Source of the DNA: an uncultured Actinomycetes bacterium
Lineage (GTDB): Bacteria > Actinomycetota > Actinomycetes > Nanopelagicales > Nanopelagicaceae
Reading direction: 5' to 3'
Assembly (NCBI GenBank): GCA_903874255.1
Contig: CAIQRN010000081.1
Location: forward strand, 1 to 42,557
DNA: 42,557 bases
Position numbers and translations under genes: made by a program
In this document: positions 28,316 through 36,462 of the stretch, in pieces
How positions within the stretch are numbered: the stretch's first letter is position 1
Layout: every line of letters starts with the position of its first letter
Notes under the pieces: model-generated
What the model was told of the DNA's origin: nothing
Database searches by the model: none
The model's input: only the letters and a program-made list of their open reading frames with translations

Positions 28316-30774
28316 AGTTCGGAAATTGAGGTTTCATAAAGTAATTCGTTATCTATATTTGTTAAAATTTCCAAAGAATATTCTGACGATCGACGTGCGA
28401 CTAAGCATCCAAGACAAACAAATGCTCCTTGATGGGAGACCTTATTTTTTGAATCTATGTGGCGTCGAAATACCTGTTGTTGTTTAAAACTACAGGTAAC
28501 GCATCGAGTGCTCTGCGTGAGCCCCTGATAAAACCAGCCACTTTCAAGCAATTCTAAATCTGATGTGCTTATGGCTAAATTGAAATTCTTACACAAATGA
28601 GGGACAGAAGATTCAGGGAACTGGGAAGAACCAGGTTGTTGTGGGTGCAAAATTTCGACCTCTGGAAGGTCTAACACCAGATCGTCAATAGTCAGAATAG
28701 ATGCTTCCTCTTCTCCATCCATTTTTTCGTAATAATCTATTGGCTTGTTCACTTCATTTAAACTACGGCCAATCACGTGAAGATGTTGTGTCGATCTAGT
28801 TGTCAAGACATACATCAACCGAGCAGCCTTGCCGGAGTCATAACTCTGTTCCTTCAGTAGGTCGCCAGGATTTAGGATAATGACCACATCAAATTCAAGA
28901 CCTTTCACATCTTGCGCCATATAAGCCTTGAAATGAGCCTTCCCGATCGATTCAAAACTTTTGTTCCTAAACAATTTCACTATCTCTGAATTTCCCACAA
29001 GTAGTACGCTGCGTTCATTCATTAGATATCCAGAAATTAGTTCCTCTGCTTCTCCAATTCCTTTTGCTTCATCCAATGGTTGATGCAATTTAAGCGAATC
29101 TGGTTTTTCAAGAAAAGGCTCAGCCGGTTCAACTTGCACTTCGGAAAGCTCCAAGAATTGATTGGCGTATAAAAGTATTTCTTTTGGAACTCGGTAACTT
29201 CGAGTGAGTTTTTCCTCGATCGGATCGTCATCAGATAAATAATCAGTAATAGAGGGCCATGTTTCGTATACAACAACACCCGTTGCTTGCGCTAAATCAC
29301 CTGTTAGCGAAATAGAACTTGCCGAATCGGTGCGCCGGCGAAGCATAATTAGTTGCATTGGCGTCAGGTCTTGGGCTTCATCGATCGCTATATGGCCCCA
29401 AACCTCATCAGTGCCCTGAATTCGATATCGGATGTAATCCAGAAGTGGAATATCATGGACCCTTATATCAAATGGATGGGGCGTAACATTAGTTAGCCAT
29501 TCCCTGATTTCAGATTCTTCAAACACTGACGCTGCTGATGAGATAAATGCTTTTGCCGATTTTTTTAAGTCTTTAAGTACATTTTCTGGAGTTAGTTCAG
29601 GGTACATATTTCGAAGAATTGTGCGATAAGTCGAAGTTGCTTGAATAATTTTTACTGGTTCGCCTTCAAACTGTCTGCGTTGTTTTCCACTTGCTTCCCA
29701 AACTTGGTAAAACCTTTCCGATAATAAATTTGAAACCATCACACCAGCTCGTAACCTTAGTTGTGAATAAATAATATTTTCACGTCGGAGTGTATTTATG
29801 ATGTCGAGTGAATCTAGAACCGTAAAATCTACTTCTAGATCACCAATTTTGACTTTATAAGTGTCATCAAGAACTGAAGGTGCATCCTTAAAATAATTAT
29901 CAATAACATTTGTAATGCTTTCAAAACCCTTCAAGAATTGAACTTCTTCGGTATCTACTTCTGTAGAAGCTTTCCAAGATGTTAAATCCTCTGGCGTCGA
30001 CATAATGATGTCTGAATTTCCCAATATATCCAGAGCATCTTTAACATATTCTAGAAATTGTTGGTTTGGTCCTATCAAGAGCATGCCCTTTTTCTTAGTT
30101 GCTGGGTCGGCAAAAGCGATGCGGGACAGACGCTCTAGGAGTACTACGGTCTTTCCGGATCCCGGTGGGCCTTGAATCGCAAGAATTGTATTTGCATTCG
30201 CTCTTATTAGTTTAAATTGATCCGGCTGCAATGTTGCGCCAACAGGTTGCAAGGAATCTGATCGAGTACTAGTGATCACGTCTGCAAGTTGCTCCTCAGC
30301 CATAACTTTAGGAACGACCGCTCTAACTCCAGAATTATTTTCTTCCGCAAGTGTGATAATTTTTCCGTTTTTGATTTGAAAACGAATTCGCCTTACAACA
30401 TCTGGAAAATCGTTAATTGGGAGTACGGATCGCCCAATTCCATCATTATTTCTATGGTACGTAAGGAAATAGTCAATTCCTTTATGTGAAGAAGGTATCT
30501 GAGGACTACCAGATGCCTTTGGTAGCGACCCAAAACCATAATAAAGAATTTGTCCGTCGATTAAATCTACTCTTACAAAGAACGGATCCTTCTCGGATGG
30601 TAAATCATCTCGTTTTCGCATGAGTGCCTCAGCAATATTTCGGCCTGCTTTTGGCCCGGCTCCACCGATAGCTGAATCTTTGAGAAGTGCCACGAGCTCT
30701 TCTCTTTCAAGCTCAATGTTTACCTTTACAAAATCGAGATAAACCTCTTCATCAGCTTTTGCTTTGGTATCCAC
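28294..30774 (-). CDS. HelD-like SF1 (UvrD/Rep family) helicase with C-terminal zinc finger
   Basis: Walker A AIQGPPGSGKTVVLLERLS, Walker B HIAIDEAQDLTPMQL, SYRVPKEI; N-term HelD-like; C-term CVTC...HQGAFVCLGC...CPEC. GTG start with AGGAG RBS. Confidence 0.85.
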   Translation of the reverse strand: MDTKAKADEEVYLDFVKVNIELEREELVALLKDSAIGGAGPKAGRNIAEALMRKRDDLPSEKDPFFVRVDLIDGQILYYGFGSLPKASGSPQIPSSHKGIDYFLTYHRNNDGIGRSVLPINDFPDVVRRIRFQIKNGKIITLAEENNSGVRAVVPKVMAEEQLADVITSTRSDSLQPVGATLQPDQFKLIRANANTILAIQGPPGSGKTVVLLERLSRIAFADPATKKKGMLLIGPNQQFLEYVKDALDILGNSDIIMSTPEDLTSWKASTEVDTEEVQFLKGFESITNVIDNYFKDAPSVLDDTYKVKIGDLEVDFTVLDSLDIINTLRRENIIYSQLRLRAGVMVSNLLSERFYQVWEASGKQRRQFEGEPVKIIQATSTYRTILRNMYPELTPENVLKDLKKSAKAFISSAASVFEESEIREWLTNVTPHPFDIRVHDIPLLDYIRYRIQGTDEVWGHIAIDEAQDLTPMQLIMLRRRTDSASSISLTGDLAQATGVVVYETWPSITDYLSDDDPIEEKLTRSYRVPKEILLYANQFLELSEVQVEPAEPFLEKPDSLKLHQPLDEAKGIGEAEELISGYLMNERSVLLVGNSEIVKLFRNKSFESIGKAHFKAYMAQDVKGLEFDVVIILNPGDLLKEQSYDSGKAARLMYVLTTRSTQHLHVIGRSLNEVNKPIDYYEKMDGEEEASILTIDDLVLDLPEVEILHPQQPGSSQFPESSVPHLCKNFNLAISTSDLELLESGWFYQGLTQSTRCVTCSFKQQQVFRRHIDSKNKVSHQGAFVCLGCLVARRSSEYSLEILTNIDNELLYETSISELCPECIN

Positions 30775-30857
30775 GCTTCTCCTGACGTTTGGATTGTGAG
30801 AACTTTAAAGTAATAGTTAGCGAATTAGAAGATCTGTGGTAAAAAGAATCAGAATGA

Positions 30858-31781
30858 CTAGTCATCCCCCGCTCCAATAATCTCCTTCAGATTAGCCAGC
30901 CGGCGATTAATCTCCGCAGCCTCTTCTTCCCTACCCAGTGCCGCATACAGATTCGCGATCTCAGTTTCGGCTTCAAAGGCTAGGTCCCAGTCTTGGTGAC
31001 AGCCATTGGCATTCATCGAAAGGGATGTGCGAAGTTCTTCTTCAGCAGATTCGAATTCACCGATTAATACTTTGGCACAGCCCATGCGAAAACGGGACCA
31101 GGTTTCGAAGTATTGATTTTGTGCAGTGACTGCAAAATCTAAAGCTTTCTGGGCAAAGTGCATGGCTTCAATTGCATCACCAGTTTTTGTGTATGCAACT
31201 GCAAGGCAGGCATCGCTCATGTATACGCGCTCTGGATCTTTTGCTTTCTTAAAGTGAGTGCGAGAAGTTAATAGATACGGGATTGACTCTTCGTATTTTT
31301 CTAGACCTTGCAAAGATGAACCGCAGTTGAAGTAATCAACACCGATAGTTATGTCGGATAGATCTGGGTCAACATCTTTGAGGGCTTTCAGGTGGCAATC
31401 TAAAGATTTCTGAAACTCCTGTGCGTCATAGAAGAAGCGGCCGGCATCGCGAAACATTTCAGTGGCAGCTGCTGGGTCATCTTCGTTAACAAGTTTGACG
31501 GCTTCTAGTGCAACTTGTGCAGCTTCGGCATCGCGCTCTAGGCGGCGCAATGACCAAGTGATGCCTTCATAGACATGGAGTAATTGTTTGGTAGCAACAT
31601 ATGTTGTGAGACCTTCATAAATCTCGCGAGCGCTTTGGCACAGTGCAAGGGATGCGGCGTGATCGCCGCGGTCATAGGCCAAGTGGCTAAGTTGCACATA
31701 TGTATCGGCGCGATCTTCGCCTTGAGTTAATGGAATCTTTTTCCATAACTCCTTTTCATTGGGTTTGTTTTCTGTACTCAC
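30858..31781 (-). CDS. TPR-repeat protein (TPR1)
   Basis: Repeats such as YEGITWSLRRLERDAEAAQVALEAVK and DAGRFFYDAQEFQKSLDCHLKALK; GTG start (VSTENKPNEKELWKKI) with AAAGGA RBS. Confidence 0.85.
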   Translation of the reverse strand: MSTENKPNEKELWKKIPLTQGEDRADTYVQLSHLAYDRGDHAASLALCQSAREIYEGLTTYVATKQLLHVYEGITWSLRRLERDAEAAQVALEAVKLVNEDDPAAATEMFRDAGRFFYDAQEFQKSLDCHLKALKDVDPDLSDITIGVDYFNCGSSLQGLEKYEESIPYLLTSRTHFKKAKDPERVYMSDACLAVAYTKTGDAIEAMHFAQKALDFAVTAQNQYFETWSRFRMGCAKVLIGEFESAEEELRTSLSMNANGCHQDWDLAFEAETEIANLYAALGREEEAAEINRRLANLKEIIGAGDD

Positions 31782-31930
31782 CGTTTCCTTTCTTACAGGC
31801 AATGGAGCTTCGGACGGAGTGGAGAAGTTACTCTGCGTGACTGACGAATGTGGGAGGCGGGCTGGGGCTTGCCCGTGTTACAGGGAGGCTTGGAGCGTGT
31901 TTTTGGGGGAAGCGGAGAGTAGCACGGATT

Positions 31931-31946
31931 TCGAACAAGTGTTCGG
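31931..31946. promoter_or_regulatory. LexA/SOS-like box upstream of TPR1
   Basis: TCGAACaagtGTTCGG, one mismatch to TCGAAC-N4-GTTCGA; intergenic, 150 bp upstream of TPR1 start. Confidence 0.75.
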
Positions 31947-31985
31947 TATGTGACTGGTCGTAGTTTTATCGGGGTTTTGGGGACG

Positions 31986-32001
31986 TGACGGCTAGCCGTC
32001 A
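31986..32001. repeat. 16-bp perfect palindrome (possible terminator stem or site)
   Basis: TGACGGCTAGCCGTCA immediately downstream of the GIY-YIG gene stop. Confidence 0.7.
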
Positions 32002-32006
32002 GCTCG

Positions 32007-33101
32007 TCATGACCCCCTTCGTGGGACGTAGCTACGCTTTCGATTCATAATGATTGCTTGCTTGGCTTCACCCTCGACAGAAAATTCTTTTGCCAAATCT
32101 GGAAAGGCGCTTACGAAAGCTTTTTCGTTAAACACTTTGCTTTCCTTCAAGGTGCGCGTCCACTTGCATACACCCACAACTCCCCCGGCGTCCTGACAAA
32201 AAGCTTGAAGGTTTGCGTGGGCTATCTCCTTATTCCAAGATGCTCGAGCATTGTGTCCGATTAGCTGCAAGCTTTTGGTGTGCAATGTTTCGAGTGAAGT
32301 TTCGCCTTCGGCAAAATTGCCCAATAAATACTCTACTTCGGAAACTATCTCAAAAAGTTCTGGGTCGATATCACTTAGCAAAATTAAAGAATCTTTTGGG
32401 CGTGTAATTGTGAAAGAGGGCGCAATACGAACTTTCGAATCTGAAAATTGATCATAGAGATCAGGGTAGGACGATTGAAAGTTTGCTACATCAAAAATCA
32501 ACTTTGCTTTGCGCTCTTGAACTTTAGAGAATTTTCCAATTTCCTCCTTTACTTGTTCAGTGTTGTCTTTTGAAGCGGTCTCCTGCGGTTTCGCGTGATT
32601 AATCCGGAAGATTTCGCGGATCTGAGTATCAAGTGAATCGCATTTTTTGATCTTCAATTCAGATTTAAGCAACAATTCATGCCACAGCAGAATATCAGGA
32701 GTCGGGGTAATTAGAGATTTTTGGGAAACCTTATTCTTAAAAGACTCTGCAATAGCAAACTTTTCAGCATTTGCCAAAGCCTCACTTGCAAGTTGTTGTG
32801 CAAGAGCAATGGCGCCTTTTAATTCAGCGGGGGTGAAATTAAACCATTCGCCAGATATGCGATTCTCTGCAAGTAAGTTATGCATGATTTTTTCGATTTC
32901 AGAGATTGCAGGACTCTTAATCACGGTATCAACATGCAGGGTGCGGGGATTGCCAGTTTGATGCTCCGAGGTACGGTCTTGGCTAGACCTGCCCTCCTCT
33001 TCACGCACTAGTCCAATTTTGACGTAATTCGAAACTTCATTTGTTAGGACATCTGTCTCCCGAACAAAATACAACTCCCCAGGTGTTAATTTCATAATCA
33101 A
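32007..33101 (-). CDS. GIY-YIG (T5orf172-like) nuclease-domain protein
   Basis: LYFVRE...YVKIGLVREEEGRSSQDRTSEHQTGNPRTLHVDTVIKSP...IEKIMHNLLAENRISGEWFNF. Confidence 0.85.
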   Translation of the reverse strand: MIMKLTPGELYFVRETDVLTNEVSNYVKIGLVREEEGRSSQDRTSEHQTGNPRTLHVDTVIKSPAISEIEKIMHNLLAENRISGEWFNFTPAELKGAIALAQQLASEALANAEKFAIAESFKNKVSQKSLITPTPDILLWHELLLKSELKIKKCDSLDTQIREIFRINHAKPQETASKDNTEQVKEEIGKFSKVQERKAKLIFDVANFQSSYPDLYDQFSDSKVRIAPSFTITRPKDSLILLSDIDPELFEIVSEVEYLLGNFAEGETSLETLHTKSLQLIGHNARASWNKEIAHANLQAFCQDAGGVVGVCKWTRTLKESKVFNEKAFVSAFPDLAKEFSVEGEAKQAIIMNRKRSYVPRRGS

Positions 33102-33187
33102 AGCCTAATCAAGAGATTAAAATTTTGGAACTCAAATTGAGCGGAGAATACTGAGAATCTTATCCACATCCGAATGCTTCAAAATAT

Positions 33188-35113
33188 CTATAACTCCGGC
33201 AATAGTGATTTCTCGCGAATAAATGACAGAGATTCTTCCAAGTAGGATTCGATTGAAGCATCAGGATTCCCATTAAATGCCAAAATGGTAGAAGCTTTAG
33301 ATCTACTAAGTGAAACGTAACCAAGATTCTTTATAGGTGGATAAGTCGTATTCCCCGGTTTGTCGCACCATTTTTCGAGTTGATCGAGATCAAAAATGAG
33401 AACATGTGAAGCGCTGAGGCCGCGAATACCTTGGTGGTTTGCAATTCTTATCGCACCAAGTTGCGTTAACTCACGTCTTTGTTCTTGTGGAACTAAATCA
33501 TGGAATTTCAAATTTAGCACTGGTGCCAGTTCTTCGAGAGCAGATTTCACTGAGAAATAACTTGTTTCATCACTTTTCCCGGCGCTGAAATCAGACGATA
33601 AAGGCTTCGCTACCGCAATCAACAAATCCATTCCTCGGTTGGCTTTCTTTGCATCTTCTAAAGTGGAGAGAATGACTGAACGAATTGAAGGATCTCGCCC
33701 AGAGCCTTGCGCTAGACGTTCTATTTTGAAGTCATTATCCATTCGTGGCAACCCAAGATCAAATTCAAATTGATCACTAGGTGTTGGTTTTTGCAAGAGT
33801 TTTTGTTGAATCCATTCTTTTCCTAGTTTAATATCTGAAAAATTCTCCCAAAATGATTGTGCTAATAGAAAGGCACGAGTGGAATTTCTGAATGAGCGCT
33901 TTAATATTACGCGCTCAGCTTTTTTAAACCACTCCTGTAGCCAAGGACTTGGGTGAACTCCACCGTCAGAAAAATTATATAGCTCCTGACCTTTGCCATA
34001 TGCAATGAACCAAGATGCATTTGGCCGAGCCACCATTTCCACAATTTCAAAAAGTTCCTGTACTAAGTCCTGCGATTCGTCTATTAAGATGGTGTCATAA
34101 AGTACCCGCTCATTTTCTGGGATAGATTGCATGAGAGCCACTAAATCTGTTTTCAATGATGCGCGCCCACTAATTCCTTTACTAAATCCAAGCGATTTAT
34201 AAAAAGCCCATTCATCAAACACATCTATGAATCCGTAATCTCCTACGTCTTTCTTTAAAAGTTGATATTCGCGACGTTGATCAGCAGCAAGAACTTTGTT
34301 GAAGCAAATGTGCAATACGGCACCGCCCAAACTTGCATGTTTCAAACCAATTTCCCTAAGAATTGTGGTTTTACCGGTTCCAGGTGCTCCTTCAAACGAA
34401 ACATTGAACGACCCAGGTGGTGCATATTTGCTTCCATAATCTTTCGATTGGGCGACTGGGCGAGCTATTTCATCTTTCATACCTTGCGTTATTTCAATGA
34501 CATTAGACGAAGGTGCAATTGCAGTTCGAAATTCGCTCACGCCATCGTGATCACCGCGGCAATGTGGAGGTGTACGTGTTCCATGAATTGGTGAATCCAC
34601 AATTTGTTTCAGGCATTTAATGATTGATTCATAAGTTTCAAAATCATCTTTAAAAGCCATACCCTTAGATTGGATCTGAATCCGCGGATCAGTAAATCGA
34701 GCATTCCACTCTGCTCGAGTTATTTCGCTCCAGAGCACAGCAGTTTGTATAAAAGGAATCGTGGTAGGCACATTTTTCTTTCCATGGTAAAGCTTTAAAT
34801 AGTCGCGTAATTTTAGTGAGCCAGTCAGTACTTGACGGGCAGGATGTTGCTTTGGAGAATCCTTCTTGAGTACGAATTCATTGAGGTTATAAGTCTGTAT
34901 CGAATCCAACTTCATCGATTTTACCTCGAATAAAAACAGACCTGCGTATTCGTCAAAAATTATAAGATCTAAATCGGGCACCCCAGGCAAATAGTGCACA
35001 TCAAACCAGAGTTCATATTTTGCATTCCTAATTTCAGATAGGTGCTTCCCTAAAACATACTCACCGTGGTGCCCCAATAAATCTCTGGGGAGTTCGGTGT
35101 GGAGGATAGCCAT
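33188..35113 (-). CDS. NERD domain + SF1 helicase/ATPase
   Basis: NERD nuclease pattern LPGVPDLDLIIFDEYAGLFLFEVKSM; Walker A FEGAPGTGKTTILREI; Walker B DTILIDESQDL. Confidence 0.85.
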   Translation of the reverse strand: MAILHTELPRDLLGHHGEYVLGKHLSEIRNAKYELWFDVHYLPGVPDLDLIIFDEYAGLFLFEVKSMKLDSIQTYNLNEFVLKKDSPKQHPARQVLTGSLKLRDYLKLYHGKKNVPTTIPFIQTAVLWSEITRAEWNARFTDPRIQIQSKGMAFKDDFETYESIIKCLKQIVDSPIHGTRTPPHCRGDHDGVSEFRTAIAPSSNVIEITQGMKDEIARPVAQSKDYGSKYAPPGSFNVSFEGAPGTGKTTILREIGLKHASLGGAVLHICFNKVLAADQRREYQLLKKDVGDYGFIDVFDEWAFYKSLGFSKGISGRASLKTDLVALMQSIPENERVLYDTILIDESQDLVQELFEIVEMVARPNASWFIAYGKGQELYNFSDGGVHPSPWLQEWFKKAERVILKRSFRNSTRAFLLAQSFWENFSDIKLGKEWIQQKLLQKPTPSDQFEFDLGLPRMDNDFKIERLAQGSGRDPSIRSVILSTLEDAKKANRGMDLLIAVAKPLSSDFSAGKSDETSYFSVKSALEELAPVLNLKFHDLVPQEQRRELTQLGAIRIANHQGIRGLSASHVLIFDLDQLEKWCDKPGNTTYPPIKNLGYVSLSRSKASTILAFNGNPDASIESYLEESLSFIREKSLLPEL

Positions 35114-35196
35114 CGGGGAAGTCTTGTCCGAATTCTGCTCACATGCAAGATGCACCAAATTTGAAATTAGTGACTACTCCGTGATGCGTTTCCCTT

Positions 35197-35226
35197 TTGA
35201 AATTTGTCACTCCCCTCTGCTATATT
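35197..35226 (+). promoter_or_regulatory. Putative sigma70-type promoter
   Basis: TTGAAA - 18 bp - TATATT on + strand, upstream of the structured leader. Confidence 0.6.
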
Positions 35227-35233
35227 TTTCCTA

Positions 35234-35520
35234 GGTTAAGAAATAAGCGTTAAGCCCTTTAGCTTGCTTATTGCCCTCCGCGCAGTACGACCCGCGTCCG
35301 GTGGCCCTAAAGGAAAACCTGCCGACGATGATGGACACCGTCGGAAGTAGCGGGTCTCTTTTGTTTAAGAGCCCAGTTAGGGCCAGGTTTGTTATGTCTA
35401 CTGAACATTCAAGTAGATCACTCCATGCACATGGCATTGCCGTGTATGGATCAACGGGCGGAGCGAGAGATTTGTCGGTTCCGGCTAATAAATTAGAGGC
35501 GCACGGTAAGGAAGGAAGAG
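35234..35520 (+). ncRNA. Putative structured RNA / long 5' leader with pseudoknot
   Basis: No plausible + strand CDS; multiple perfect helices: AATAAGC/GCTTATT, GACCCGC(35289-95)/GCGGGTC(35350-56), CCGACG/CGTCGG, CTCTT/AAGAG, TGGCCCTAA(35302-10)/TTAGGGCCA(35377-85) as a pseudoknot, TCTACT/AGTAGA, CCATGCAC/GTGTATGG. Confidence 0.55.
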
Positions 35521-36462
35521 GTGAATAGAGAAAACTCGCAAGAGCAGATGGAAAAAGAATTGTGGCAGCAGGTGGCCGAAAGCGAAGGGGCCAAACGCGC
35601 CGAAGCATATTTTTACCTAAGTCGAATCTCATTCGAAAAAGGTAAGTTCAAGGATTCACTGGCAATGTGTGAGACAGCCAGAGAGTTATTTGAAACCGAA
35701 GTAGGAAATAATTATCGACTTGAACTCTATGAAGTGAATATGGCAGCTTCAAGGATTCACGTAGAGCTAGGCCAGAGGTTAGAAGCGGCCGAAGCGCTGG
35801 GCAAAGCCATCGAGGCGGCCAAAGGATTTGATATCGAATTAGTGCCCGATCTTCTGCGAGATCAAGGAAGGCATTTCTACAGCGCAGATGAGTTCGAGAA
35901 GTCGATGCAATGTCATCACCAGGCAATCGCATTGACAGATCATTTAGCCCAAGATAGATCTTTGGGAATTGATTATCTGAACATCGGAATGTGTTTGCAT
36001 CAGTTGCGGCAATTACACGATGCGGTCGAGAAGTTAAAGCAAGCCAGGAGGTATTTCAAAGAGGACAAAGACTTTGATGATCTGGCTTATTGTGATGGCG
36101 AGATTGCTGAAATCTATGTCGAACTTGCATATGGGCCGCATATTTTGAAGTATGGCCAGCGGGCACTTGATTTCTTTACAACGGTGCGTGACTACCGGCG
36201 GATGTGGTGGCTGCAGTACTACATAGGAATAGCTTGGCGAATACAGGATGAACAAGATGTAGCGCTAGAGCATTTGGAGGCGGCAAAAGAGTTAGCGCAC
36301 GAACAAGGGCGCCAACCATGGGAGTTCTTCGTAAAGGTTGAAAAAGAAATCGCCGAGATATTAATTATCAAAGGTCGAGTTCATGAAGGTCAGGAAATCC
36401 TTCGGCGCATCCGCAGCGTTGAAGGGATTACTGAAAGCGAGGCAATACATGAAGCTGCGTAA
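35521..36462 (+). CDS. TPR-repeat protein (TPR2), paralog of TPR1
   Basis: EKELWQQVAESEGAKRAEAYFYLSRISFEKGKFKDSLAMCETARELFE aligns along its length with TPR1; GTG start with GGAAGAG RBS. Confidence 0.88.
   Translation: MNRENSQEQMEKELWQQVAESEGAKRAEAYFYLSRISFEKGKFKDSLAMCETARELFETEVGNNYRLELYEVNMAASRIHVELGQRLEAAEALGKAIEAAKGFDIELVPDLLRDQGRHFYSADEFEKSMQCHHQAIALTDHLAQDRSLGIDYLNIGMCLHQLRQLHDAVEKLKQARRYFKEDKDFDDLAYCDGEIAEIYVELAYGPHILKYGQRALDFFTTVRDYRRMWWLQYYIGIAWRIQDEQDVALEHLEAAKELAHEQGRQPWEFFVKVEKEIAEILIIKGRVHEGQEILRRIRSVEGITESEAIHEAA

Noticed and set aside
35234-35520. tmRNA, RNase P RNA, SRP RNA or retron ncRNA as identity of the structured region
   Set aside because: Lacks the conserved sequence blocks of those RNAs (e.g. 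RNase P GAGGAAAGUCC, SRP GGAAGCAGCC) and there is no reverse transcriptase nearby.
35231-35632. 133-aa minus ORF across the TPR2 leader
   Set aside because: Antisense to the start of TPR2 and to the structured region; composition not protein-like; no RBS.
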